Origin: Planctomycetota bacterium
Lineage (GTDB): Bacteria; Planctomycetota; Phycisphaerae; UBA1845
NCBI GenBank assembly: GCA_030616775.1
Contig: JAUWWQ010000004.1
Location: forward strand, 62,001-126,000
Reading direction: 5' to 3'
DNA length: 64,000 bases
A model generated the notes under the pieces. The model was not told the DNA's origin. It saw nothing but the letters and a program-made list of their open reading frames with translations, and ran no database searches. A program made the position numbers and the translations under genes. Positions 1 through 10,800 of this stretch are shown piece after piece (position 1 is the stretch's first letter; the number at the start of each line of letters is the position of its first letter).

Positions 1-2564
1 ACGTGAATCACTCCCTCCGTCCAGTTGCGGTATACGGGGGAGTCGGTCAGTCTCGATATCCAATAGATCTGCCCGGCATGCTCGACTTCCACAGGAGCGT
101 CCACCCACCAGGTTGTACCCACACAGTCCGTGTCGACGCACGTCTGGCCCGATGGCGGATCCGGACAATCGGTACCCGTCTCGCAGGTATAACCGTCACC
201 ACTGATGCTGCAGCGCTTGTGGGCGGTCAGCTCCACCTGTACGGCCACACATCTGCTACCGTTGTTGGGATCGAACGAGATGTAACGGTTTTTGGGTACG
301 TAGCACACGCTGTTGCGACAAACCGACAGGCCGGGGCAGTCGCCGTCAACGGAGCACGTACCGTAACCACCGTCTTCCGCCAGCGGTGTACTGGCCGCTG
401 CGCAGGGTTCACAAGCGTCGTCTATGCCGTTAATGGGATCGACATCGCCCAGACACGCGCAGACAATCGTACCGCCTTGGGCATCGCATTCGGCGAGTGA
501 CAACTCCATGCAACTGCCATCGCTGAGGCAGCACTCAGCGCTCTCGCAAGCGTCGTCAATGCCGTTGCCGTCGTTGTCGCCAGCGCACTCCGTGACAATC
601 GCTCCGCCGGCGCTTAGGCAGTCCTCCACGCTCATGGCCGGGTCGCAGCTCCCGTCGGGCAGGCAGCAGGCAGTAGGCACCGTGATCACCGCAGGCTCGA
701 TCCCTCCCAGCGGGATCAGGTAGTTGTCCCCATCGATCAAGCAGGTGTCGCCGGCCCCACGCCTGAAGTCGATTACGAAGGTCCCGGCCGCGTCGACAGG
801 CACATCCACGGCCAATGTGCCGGCGTACAGCTCCGCTATGCCAGGGCTGGGGAAAGCCGACGTTGTGGAACCGTACCGGAAGTCGAGGGTGCTCACGTCC
901 ACCGCGGCGCTCTCGGCCTGGCCGTACAAGATGTAGTCGGTTCGTTCGTTATCGATCCAGGCGGGAATGCACTCACCGGCCGGCCATCCAGTGACCCCGC
1001 AACCACCTCCAGCACCCCAGGGGTAGCCCAGCGGGCCCATCAGAGCCTCGCAGTCGTCATCGTCAACACACGCGGGCGCGTACGGGGTCAGCGTACCCTG
1101 CAAGCCGCTGGTGTAGCCCGTTGAGTCGATAACCGCCTGCCAAGATTTTAGTTGCACGCGGCTTGCACCCGGGTCCCAGTCGGACACCCGGATATTCAGA
1201 AAGACCTGGTGGCCGCCGCTGGAAAGCTCAATCTTGTTCTCCTCCTCCACGATCGTTGCGCCCGTATCGCTCGATGAAACCGGAACCAGGGAGATCACCG
1301 AGTCGCCGACAAAGGGCTCAATCTGGCAGTTCTCATCACATCCGTCGCCGGGGGTCGTGCTGCCGTCATCGCACTGTTCGCCGCTGTCGACAACGTCGTC
1401 GCCACAGCGGGGCAGGGTGCAATCGGTACGGCAGGCGTCCGGCTCGGTATCGGAGTTGTCCGGGCCGTCATCGCATTCCTCACCACCGTCGATGGCTCCA
1501 TTTCCGCACAATTCGGACATGCAGTTCTCATCGCAACCGTCGCCGGGGATTCGGTTGCCGTCGTCACACTGTTCGCCGGGTTCGAGGACATCATTACCAC
1601 ACACAAACGTGGGGCCGTCGCACGGCGGCGGACCAGGCGTGAACGAAGGCGGCGGATAACCGACACCGCGGAACGCATCCAGGCAGCAGGTGGCATCCGA
1701 AATATCGATCAACTGGTTCGGGGTCTCCCAGTCGTGGTCGGCCCTCGTCTTGCTCACCGGTGGACAAGCGACACCCGGCGGCCCAAGGTTCCTGAACTTG
1801 TCGAGCACTGCGGTTACATCGGTGGACACGTTGACGACTCCGTCAGGTGGGGTGCATGGACACGTGGCGCAATTCCTCACCAGGTCGCCCCACCTGCTCG
1901 TGGTGATCAACAAGGGGTCGGAATAGTCAGACTCCTGCCCCGGGTCACAGGTGGAGTCAACAACTTGCACGACATACGTAGTGCCCGGGACGATCCCCTC
2001 GTGGAATACGTGGATCACGCCTAGCGAATGGAAATCTCCCCACCAGGGCGCACAACCCAGCTCAGCGCCCAAGAAGTCGGTGGCTGGCTGCTGCTCAGGA
2101 CACGGAGGCATCTTCTTACCTGAGTTCTCGCAGTACGTGGTCGGCTGATCAACCCACATGATCACGCCGTTCCAGGTATCGTACGGCGCCGGGAGGTTGA
2201 CGAAAGTCACCCGGACAGCCTGCAACCGCCCCGGGTCGCCCGCAGAGAACGACAGGTAGCGGATCTTCTGGTTAATCGGGTCTCCCAGGAGCGGGAGTGT
2301 CTCCGGCTCGGGTATATTGGATGGGAAGCACGCCGCGGTAGCGGCTGCAACCATACCCGCGTAGGCCTCCCACACGCCCCCCTCTTCCGCGCGGATCTCG
2401 CCGGACGACACCGGTGCGCCGCCCGGAAGCCGCGCGACCGCCGGATCACTCCTTGTGACAGTATCCGCACCCGATCCGTAGGGACCTGCGCCAAATGACA
2501 ACAGGCCCACACCAAGGATGCCGGTAAGAAAACACATTTGATGAGTTCTGATATGCGCCTTCAT
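1..2564 (-). CDS. Giant secreted cysteine-rich protein with Myxo-type disulfide repeats and dockerin-like module (C-terminus beyond window)
   Basis: An open minus-strand frame of about 854 codons that runs off the left edge without a stop. The start is ATG at 2564, preceded by GAAGGAGGT at a normal distance; an ATG six bases earlier is too close to that site. A signal peptide follows (hydrophobic stretch FLTGILGVGLLSFGAG). Next comes a module containing KIRYLSFSAGDPG and VDQP, then a calcium-loop-like pair (DVTAVLDKFRN and DISDATCCLDAFRG) that resembles a dockerin. From about 1320 to 1620 three disulfide repeats of the Myxococcus cysteine-rich type (TIGR02232/DUF4215-like) follow, for example CGNDVLEPGEQCDDGN. 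Near the left edge a further KNRYISF module begins. It shares both modules with the 2096-residue protein at 4810-11100, so the two are paralogues. Probably extracellular or surface bound; substrate unknown. The reading frame and domain types are clear; the role is not. Confidence 0.85.
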   Translation of the reverse strand, partial: MKAHIRTHQMCFLTGILGVGLLSFGAGPYGSGADTVTRSDPAVARLPGGAPVSSGEIRAEEGGVWEAYAGMVAAATAACFPSNIPEPETLPLLGDPINQKIRYLSFSAGDPGRLQAVRVTFVNLPAPYDTWNGVIMWVDQPTTYCENSGKKMPPCPEQQPATDFLGAELGCAPWWGDFHSLGVIHVFHEGIVPGTTYVVQVVDSTCDPGQESDYSDPLLITTSRWGDLVRNCATCPCTPPDGVVNVSTDVTAVLDKFRNLGPPGVACPPVSKTRADHDWETPNQLIDISDATCCLDAFRGVGYPPPSFTPGPPPCDGPTFVCGNDVLEPGEQCDDGNRIPGDGCDENCMSELCGNGAIDGGEECDDGPDNSDTEPDACRTDCTLPRCGDDVVDSGEQCDDGSTTPGDGCDENCQIEPFVGDSVISLVPVSSSDTGATIVEEENKIELSSGGHQVFLNIRVSDWDPGASRVQLKSWQAVIDSTGYTSGLQGTLTPYAPACVDDDDCEALMGPLGYPWGAGGGCGVTGWPAGECIPAWIDNERTDYILYGQAESAAVDVSTLDFRYGSTTSAFPSPGIAELYAGTLAVDVPVDAAGTFVIDFRRGAGDTCLIDGDNYLIPLGGIEPAVITVPTACCLPDGSCDPAMSVEDCLSAGGAIVTECAGDNDGNGIDDACESAECCLSDGSCMELSLAECDAQGGTIVCACLGDVDPINGIDDACEPCAAASTPLAEDGGYGTCSVDGDCPGLSVCRNSVCYVPKNRYISFDPNNGSRCVAVQVELTAHKRCSISGDGYTCETGTDCPDPPSGQTCVDTDCVGTTWWVDAPVEVEHAGQIYWISRLTDSPVYRNWTEGVIH

Positions 2565-2816
2565 AGCCCATACCTCCTTCTAAAGAGGATGATACCTCAC
2601 TCGCCAAGCGCCCCGAACGGTATGAGACGCCTATCACCCGGTCGCCCAATGGTCCGCACTCTTCACGCCGTTAACTGATCATGACGACTACGCGTCATTA
2701 CATTATGCCAAGGTCATGTCTGCGCCCACGGCGCAAATCCTACATTGCTCCTCCGCGCGTCGGCATACGCCCATGTCCCGATGACGCACACGACGATTCG
2801 TGTTGATTTCACGCTG

Positions 2817-2882
2817 TGCCGAGTCCCGATGTACATCGGGATTCTCGGCACCTGCCAGAGGACCGAGAAGGGATTCTCGGTC
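2817..2882 (-). terminator. Two tandem hairpins downstream of the IPTL-CTERM gene
   Basis: The stretch from 2565 to 2909 holds no gene. Within it are two strong inverted repeats. The first (2817-2850) has TGCCGAG/CTCGGCA outer arms around the perfect palindrome TCCCGATGTACATCGGGA. The second (2861-2882) pairs GACCGAGA with TCTCGGTC. They lie just past the stop of the minus-strand gene ending at 2910. No T-tract follows, so a terminator or an mRNA 3'-end stabiliser are both possible; similar palindromes occur elsewhere in this window as dispersed repeats. Confidence 0.5.
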
Positions 2883-2909
2883 CAGCGACTTCTTACTTTA
2901 CGGCGCGCC

Positions 2910-3848
2910 TTAAGCCTGCGCCGCCATAGCTCTCCTCCGCCCGATCACGACTGTCCCAGCCGTCAACACCAGCATGGCTATAATCACAAGACCCCATTCA
3001 GTGACCGCGGGAATGCAGGCTTGTCCCGCGCAGATCTGCACCAGTTCGAAGTCCCTAACGGCCCGTAGAGAGTCCTCCGAGTAATACCGGAAGATCACGA
3101 TATCTCCATACTCAAGTTGGCCGAGATTGTACGACCAATCGTCCTCCAAGTTCGCCAGAGTACGAGTATCCTCGAGCAGTACCCAGTCAATCGAGGGGTC
3201 AGTGAAGAGGTCCTCCGTCAGTTGTTCCGGCCGGCGGAGCGTATTGGTCTTGGCCCAATAGACCTCCCATAACTCGACTGGTCCAAGAGAGACACCTGTC
3301 GGCTGCTGAGTCTCATCGTTCCACCCTTCGGCCCCGTGCTCGACCACCAGAGTTGCGCTCCCGCCCCCGGTAGGCACAGGGAGCATGCCGACGAGGCTCT
3401 TAGGTTTGCTACTGCCCAGGTAACCTGTGCACGTTTGTACAGCTGGATCTGGATCGTAGGCTGAGTACCACTTCCAGGTCTTGCACCCAACTGCGTCCTC
3501 GGCCACCGGCTCGGAGTTGCACCCATACGTCAGAAAATCGTAATCGCCGGACGCAACCTCACCGTCCTTGAACTTTGGGCCAATCAGATCGGCGCCCCAG
3601 CAAGTGATGACTGAGAATCCGTATACATGGTCGACCTTGCAGTGGGCGAAGTGCAAGCTCCATACTGTGCCATTCACTACGTTACCTTCCACGACCTTCT
3701 TCATGCATCCAGCCGGTGACCCCGTGTCGTTGCGCTCGAGCTCCCCGCCGCCGTATCGCGCGATGTCTCCGAGCGCTGGAGTGCTGCCACCCATCACCAC
3801 GCCGACCGCAACGGCAACCAACATAAACTTTTTGATCTGTCGAAACAT
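2910..3848 (-). CDS. Exported protein with IPTL-CTERM sorting tail
   Basis: 312 residues. The start ATG at 3848 follows AAAGGAGGT at eight bases. The N-terminus is a classic signal peptide (charged MFRQIKK, then a hydrophobic core, cleavage near ALG). The middle has no domain I recognise and carries scattered cysteines (CGAD, CKTW and others). The C-terminus has IPAVTEWGL, a hydrophobic helix and GRRR, which matches the IPTL-CTERM signal (TIGR04174). In known systems that signal is processed by a dedicated exosortase (XrtH) and the protein ends up at the cell surface. No exosortase is encoded in this window. It sits between the two giant cysteine-rich genes on the same strand, so the three may form one surface-protein locus, but gaps of several hundred bases argue against one operon. 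Confidence 0.85.
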   Translation of the reverse strand: MFRQIKKFMLVAVAVGVVMGGSTPALGDIARYGGGELERNDTGSPAGCMKKVVEGNVVNGTVWSLHFAHCKVDHVYGFSVITCWGADLIGPKFKDGEVASGDYDFLTYGCNSEPVAEDAVGCKTWKWYSAYDPDPAVQTCTGYLGSSKPKSLVGMLPVPTGGGSATLVVEHGAEGWNDETQQPTGVSLGPVELWEVYWAKTNTLRRPEQLTEDLFTDPSIDWVLLEDTRTLANLEDDWSYNLGQLEYGDIVIFRYYSEDSLRAVRDFELVQICAGQACIPAVTEWGLVIIAMLVLTAGTVVIGRRRAMAAQA

Positions 3849-4809
3849 TGCTCTGTACCTCCTTTTTGTCAGCTCAACCTGTTTGGTAAGAACTGAATCC
3901 CATCCCTATACTTCCTCCTGCGAAACATTATGTAAACAACGCACCCAGTGTTACGGTGGGCACAGTCCGCCGCTGTGGGGCTAATCCGTGAGCGTCGTGT
4001 TGGCGGGGCTCGTGGTGCCATGCCCCGTTGGAGTTCCGCGCTCCCAGACCAGACCATGCCCAACCCTTGCACCAGGACTATGGCCAGCGCCGTTTTCGGT
4101 TGAAGAATCTCGCACCCCATGTAGCGGCCGGCCCCCGTGCCGGCCGTGGAGAGCCTGCAACACATCCTTGTACGAAATCCGCCCACTGAAAACGGCACCA
4201 GTGCCGGCCCGATGATGGTCGTCGGGTGTGTCGCGCCATTGTCGAGCGTGATCAGCGGGGTTGATCCACGTGTTCCCATGCTCCTATCCCTCTTCTGGCA
4301 ACAAGGGGCCTTGGCCGCGGGGCAAGGAAGTGAATTACCGAGCATAGCATGTGGGCAATGTGAGTCTTCATAATATGCAGCTTCCCTCCGGGAACGACAT
4401 GCAGCTCGAAGCACTCAGGATGGTGCTCGCCCAGCGCATCTTTCTCTCGCCAACCGAAGTGCCCGCGCTGACCGCCGACAACGCACGTCAGAGCGCGGAC
4501 CGGTCCCTCTTTCCGGCCCGTCCAATAATTCCACCATTCTACCTCATGTCTCTTCGCACCGCAAGAAAAAGTGGGCTGCCCCGACAATCGCGCGTAAGTC
4601 CTGGTTTAACAAGAGCTTATGAGTACACGGCTTGAGACCGTGCCCCCTCAAACCTGTCCTGATCACGGCATTTAGGGGGTCGGCCGGCCACCCGTGAAGG
4701 TCAGAAAAGCCTTCCCGGGTAGCCCAGGGCGATTGCCCGCACCAGGCCCCACAGATCCGGACGTACGGAATTATCGCATCCGGTTCCTCTTGTCATGGAT
4801 TCGCTCTGC
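3849..4809. other. Non-coding stretch of about 960 bases
   Basis: Short open frames occur on both strands, but none has a ribosome binding site, a signal or a recognisable motif. A palindrome at about 4121-4146 (GCGGCCGG and CCGGCCG arms) belongs to the same style of repeat as those at 15.5 and 60.5 kb. At 4651-4678 a CCCCCT/AGGGGG hairpin lies about 130 bases past the end of the giant gene at 4810 and could act as its terminator. Confidence 0.5.
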
Positions 4810-7800
4810 CTAAGGGCATCCGATCGGCCCGGTCCATCTGGGAGGCTGAGGCGTCTGCGCGGGCGGATAGGCGAATCCCCGGAACGCATCCAGTACGTAT
4901 GTCGTGTCCGAGATATTCACCAGCCAATCCGGCAGATTGGGCTCCAGATCGGTTCTCGCCTTGATCGGGACACCCTCCAGGTTCCTAAACTTGTCGAGCA
5001 CAGCGGTCACGTCCTTGGGTACGTCCACGCTTCCGTCCGGCGGCCACCACTGCCCATCAACGAACGCACCACATATGTCACCCCATTTGCCGGTGGGTAT
5101 GACCAGCGGTGCGGTGTAATTTCCCTCGTCCTGGGGGTCATCCGCGCAGTCGATGGCCTGGACATGATAGAGGGCATCGGGAACGATCTCGTCGTCAGTC
5201 ACGTGGAGCACCCCCACCGTGCTCCAATCCATGCAGTGCCGGTCCGGCGGACACTCCAGATAGGCGCCCATGAAGTCCGGCCATCCCGGTGTGTGAACGA
5301 TCTTACCGCCATTCTCACTGATTGCTTTCGGCTGGTCGACCCACATCTTCAAGCCGGTAAACTCGTCGAACTCCTCGGGTAGCTGGAACAGGGTGACTCG
5401 CAGGGCCGTCTGCTTGCCGGGGTTGCCGGGCACGAATGAGATGTAGCGGTTTTTGGTGACGTAGCACTTGCCGCCAGCACAAGGCATGTTCGGGCAGTCC
5501 CTGTCCTCGACGCACGTGCCGTAACCGGTATCTTCGGGACCCGGCGGCTGCAACTCAGCCGGAACGGTGATCAACGCCGGCGTCGTGGTCAGCCTGGGGA
5601 TGCGCAGCCCGCCACTAATGTCGTTGACGTACGTGGCCTGGATGTAAGGGTTGAAGTCAATCGTAAACGTCCCGGCCGCACCAGCGGGCACGTAGAGTTC
5701 CAGCGTGCCAAAGTACTTGGTCCATAAGAAATCCGGCACAGCACCAGGCAGCCACGCCGTACCGCCCCAGGCGTAGTCAAGACTGGCAGTCGACACCCCT
5801 TTGGTGCAGCTTGCGACTCCGGCGAAAATCCAGTCGCTGTGCCCGGTGTTCTGAAAGGCGCCGGTGGGCGTGAGTGTTCCCGACTGACCACTCGAGTACC
5901 CTGCCGAGGCAATCTGTGCCTGGATTACACGCAGTTGCGGATGATAGACACAGGTCAGGCCACCACCGCAATCCTGCGACGAGACGCTGCACGATGAACC
6001 CCAGTCACATGTCCACGGATCCGCTGCGTTCTCACAGCACATCCCAGTGTCCAGATCCTCGTCCCAGTTGGACACATAGAGCTCGAGCGATACCGTCTGA
6101 TTACCACCTTCCAGGACGATTTCGTTGCCGTTGATCTGGTATGATCCACTGGCGCTAACGGGTACGAGCGAGATTTGCGGACCGGGCCCAGTTGCCTCGC
6201 TTATAGTTTTGCTCATGGCCCCGGGTCTGCGTCGATGTTTGAGTGCCCCTTGCCAATCGGCAGGCTCCAGCCCGGGCTTCGTCCCTATCGCATTGCCGGG
6301 GTGCAGACGTGTGAACGACCCTGGACATGGTGACGGCAGGGCAAAGAAAGACGGTGGATAGGATGCCCCCAAGTACGCGTCCAGAACAGCGACGATATCG
6401 TCGAAGTTCACGATCCCGTTGGGGATAGCGGGATAAAGGTCAGCCCTCGCCTTGATCGGCGCCCCCGGCAAACCCATGAACTTGTCCAGGATCGCAGTCA
6501 GGTCGGTCACACCGGCGGACCCATCAGGCGGACCACATGGGTTCGTGACGCAGTTGCTCACTACATCGCTCCATGCGCTCGTAGTCAACGTGAGCGCGGC
6601 GGAGTAGTTGGCCTCGTCGGTCGGTTCGCACATGTCGTCGATCACCTGGATGGTGTAGGTTGCGCTGGGAACGATCTCGTCGTCGAACACGTGGATCACC
6701 CCCAGCTCGCTCCAATCCCTAAAGTAGGGAGTGCATTGCAGATTCGCGCCCTTAAACAGCGGCGGGGGCGGACTGGGATGCCATTCTCCGATCAGCGGAC
6801 TCTCGGAGATGTCTCGCGGTTCACCTACCCACATGTCTTGGCCATTGAGGTAGTCAAACGGCGCCGGCAGGTTGGTGAGCTTCACCCGAATGGCCTGGTT
6901 GCGCCCAGAGTCGCCGGCGCTGAACGACAGGTAGCGAACCTTTTGGCTGATGGGGTACGGAGGGACGTGATCTGGGAGATCAAGCCTCTCCGGTTGCGGC
7001 GTCGAGGACTGGAAGCACGAGGGAGCTTCACAAAGGACCTCCAAAATGCCTCTGCCACTGTCGGCCGCCTTGGCCGTTGGCCCCGTACCGCCGACACGGA
7101 TCAACCAGCACTCACCAGCGAAGACGATGATGTCTTTGATAATTCCCGCACCCCCGTCGGTGATTCCGTTACATCCCTCGTTGCTGGCTGGATTGACTTG
7201 ATACGCGCTGCTGGTACAGGGGCAGGCGCATTGGGCGGGGTTCTCGAAATCGTGATAGACGGCGATGGCGGCGTCGTATTGGATGCCGCTAGCGCACAGA
7301 CTTGCCAGCATCCACCCGGTGGAAGTGGCGGTATACTCGAACCAGATGTCCTTGCCGAAAGGGAACAGACCCTGCTCACCGATGACGGTTTCCGGGCCGA
7401 CGGTCGTGGCACAAGTGGTGTCGAAAGGATAGATGCCGTCGGTGATCGGTATGCGATCAATCTCGCAGTCATCGCCTTCGTTGAAGCAGGCCAGTGGGTT
7501 GCTGCAGTCCCATCCTCGATGCCATATACCATTAAAATCCTCCTGGCAATCAACGAATGTTACGTCGTCGGTGCATGTGAAAGTGCAGTCGCAGCACGAA
7601 CCGGTAGGGGCATTGGGAGCGGTGAAGTTGAGCGGGGTGCCGCCCGGGCCGCCCAGACAGAACGCCAGATCCGTCGATCGCTCGCTCCCCGCAATGTACC
7701 CATCCCCGGTCCCGCCAGCGCAATAACCGTTCCCTGCGTCGTCGGCGACGGCCCAGTGCCAGTTGCAGATGTTGCCCACCGGCTCGGATGTGTTGTTGGC

Positions 7801-10800
7801 GACCTCGAGCCAGTACGGCATACCCGGCGTCAAGCCGTTGATCGGCGGGTCGAGAAAGAGCGTGTAGGCCTGCATCTCGATTCCGTACAGGCCCTCGAAC
7901 CCGCTGCTACGAACGAGCCCACGGAAAACGTCCCACTCGGCTATGCTTGATTCGGCGATCACCCAGCCTGGTAGGCCACCGTTGTCGTCGTAGACACGGA
8001 CGCGGAAGTTGTCCTCGACCATACCGGTGCAATCGTACTGCTCAGCCCCGGTGAACGTGGGCACACCGGGTGCGCTGGCATCAAGGTATGTACCCCACAC
8101 ACAAATCTGCTCGATGGTATTGCCTTCTGGAATGAAGTCGTCGGCATGGACGACGCCGTTGGGTGAGGCCGACAAGTCGCTCATGACCACGCACGAGCCG
8201 GACTCGCTGGGCATCTGGCAATTCGACTCATAATAGGCGATGTCGCAGACCGGGCATGGACTCTCCGGCCAGTCACACATCGCCCCACCGACATACACGC
8301 CGTCGAATATGTCGCACAAGTCCTTGTCCATGCAAGTCTCGGGGTTGGCGGGGTCGCAGTCCTGCCCGCCGGCTCGATCCTCGCACTCTCCAGGCCCAAT
8401 GCAGCAGGAACCAGTTCCGCACGCCTGGAAGAACTCCCCGAATTCGCAGGCGATTACCGGCTGCATATCCTCCGGGATGTTGCCCCAGCCGAGCCAGTAG
8501 CCATCCGCATCATCGCAGTCCGTCTGGTTCATAAGCTCGCAATCCGGTTTGCAGTCGACGAACTCGGGCGTGGAATCGCAGTCGCTGTTCCGTTCGCAGG
8601 GCTGGCCCTCGTTCTCAGTACCAGGAATGCACGTGGCCGTGGGCAGGCAGCAGGCCGCCATGTCGCACGCCGCGACGGTGACGTGGAGCTGGTACTGGCC
8701 GAAGTGGCCGCCAGGGGCCGTGTGGATCGGATAGAAATAGTGACCATCCGGCAGGTGGGCGTAAGTCTGCCACATGTCGTCGCCGTTGCAGAATGGCGCC
8801 CCCCGGCCATAGGCGGCCGCACCTGTGCCGATGGGCGGGGAAACAGGCTTGGGCGGGATGGTGGTGGTGCATGGATCGCAGTCTGTCATCAAAAACGCCC
8901 ATTGTGGCTCGTGGATCTCACCGGTCATTTCCTGGGTGCAGCACATGTCGATCCGCATGTTGAAGCAGCCGCCCATCACACAGAACGCCTCCCACCAACC
9001 GCGATCCCGGGTACCGCCCTCGGGATTGAAGATCTCCAGGTCACAGGTTCCGGACTCGTAATCCCCGAAGGTGGCCTGCTTGTTGTCGCCCGTCACGGTT
9101 ACTGTGATCGGAGGTTCGCCTGGCGCTGGCACGTTGATGATGTGGAAAATGGCCTGGTCGCAGGTGTCGGCGCCCGTGTAGATCGGCTGCTCACAGCAGT
9201 TCGGCACGCAGCGCGTTCCAAAGCCCTGGCCGAAGTACCCTTCCGGACACGGAGGCTCGCAGGTCTGCGGATCGTCGCAGTCCGCGTCGCTGATGCAGTC
9301 GGTTTGGTCCACGCTGCAGAAGCTGCCGGTGACTTCGGTGCACGCGCCGCTGTTGGGGTCGCAGCAGGCCGTCACGGTACACCCTGACAGGAACGTAACA
9401 CAGTAGCCCTCGGTATCACAGTAGAAGCTGTCGCAGTAGGAGTTGTCATAGCAATGCTCCCCGTGGTCCTCTCCGTCGATGCAGATCTTGCAGTCGTCAT
9501 CAACGTCGCAGGAAATGAAGGGGTCCCCGCTGCAGAACTTGCAAAGCGCTCCAATCCCCTGGAACAAGCCGCCCTCCTCTTCGCAGACCCACGGAAGCTT
9601 CAGTTCGCAAATCCCGGTCTCTGCATCACAGCATGCGCCGAGTGGCGCCCCGAGCTCTTCCCCAATGATTTCAAATGCCAGGATGCTCGGGTCCGGCGTG
9701 AGGATGTTGGGACTGGGCGAACCGTTGAGCCACATTACATCCGGATCGTTATAGCCGACGCTCACCGTATCGGTTGACATCCAGAGGTCCAACCCGCTTG
9801 GGGATTCAACGGCCGGGCGCAGCGCTACAAAACCCTGGGCCGGGATGACCGGCCTCTCGCTAAAGATTACAGTTCTCAGCAAGTTGCCGGGTGCGAACGA
9901 CGGTTCCGTGATCGTATCCTCCACAAGGCGCTCTTGAGAGTCATAGAACGTAATGCGCATCCGTGATCCGGTGCCGGCATCGAACCCGCCGATGAACCGG
10001 AATGTGGTTACCTCGAAATACTCCGTGGCTATATCAAGCTCGTAGTCGTCACCGATTTCCTGATACGGATGACATTCGGCAACGCCGACGGCGCCTACGT
10101 TCACTATCAGGTCTCCTTGCACGATGCCGCCTTCATACCTGGGGCATCGGAAGTCTTCGCCGGCATTAAGTCCCCACGGTGGGGCTAGCTGGTCACACGT
10201 CGCCTCGTCACCGCCAACGCCAAGCCACGTTCCAGTGCAAGCCACCAAGGTCTCGCGGGAGCAATCGGCATAGCCGGTGCCCGTACAGCAGCGCCCCTTG
10301 CCGCATGTTGGAGGGTTACCCTCCTGGCAGTTTGCTCCGTGACCACAGGGGTTTCCGCTGCTGCGGCAGACACCGGCGCAGTACCCTCCACCAAGACACT
10401 CGCCGCCGCCGAATGTGCAAGACACACCGGGATTGGAACCACCCAGGCACTTTTGAGGGACGCAAACTTCCACACCGTTGCAGTCCAGGCCATCATCGCA
10501 TTCGCTGTTGTCCTGGCAGGGCAGCACACAGAGGCCGGGTCGGGCCTCCTCGTCACAGATATACCCCGGGCGATTGGCGCAGGGAGGTTCATCAGCCGGG
10601 TTACAGACCCCGAATCCGTCGCAGCGCTCGACACCGTTGCAGAACAGGCCGTCGTCGCAGGGCGTACCCTCTGGAGATGGCGTGAATACACAGGTATCAG
10701 CGATACACTGGTCCTTGATGCAGGGGTCGCAGTCGTCGCATTCGATGTCGAGTTCGCAGCCGGGCCCGACGCCGGTGTACGGTGCGGCGATTCCCGCACC

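Noticed and set aside
6691-7950. 419-codon plus-strand frame opposite the 2096-residue gene
   Set aside because: No binding site, signal or motif, and it runs antisense to a clear cysteine-rich coding frame. It is a by-product of GC-rich codon use.
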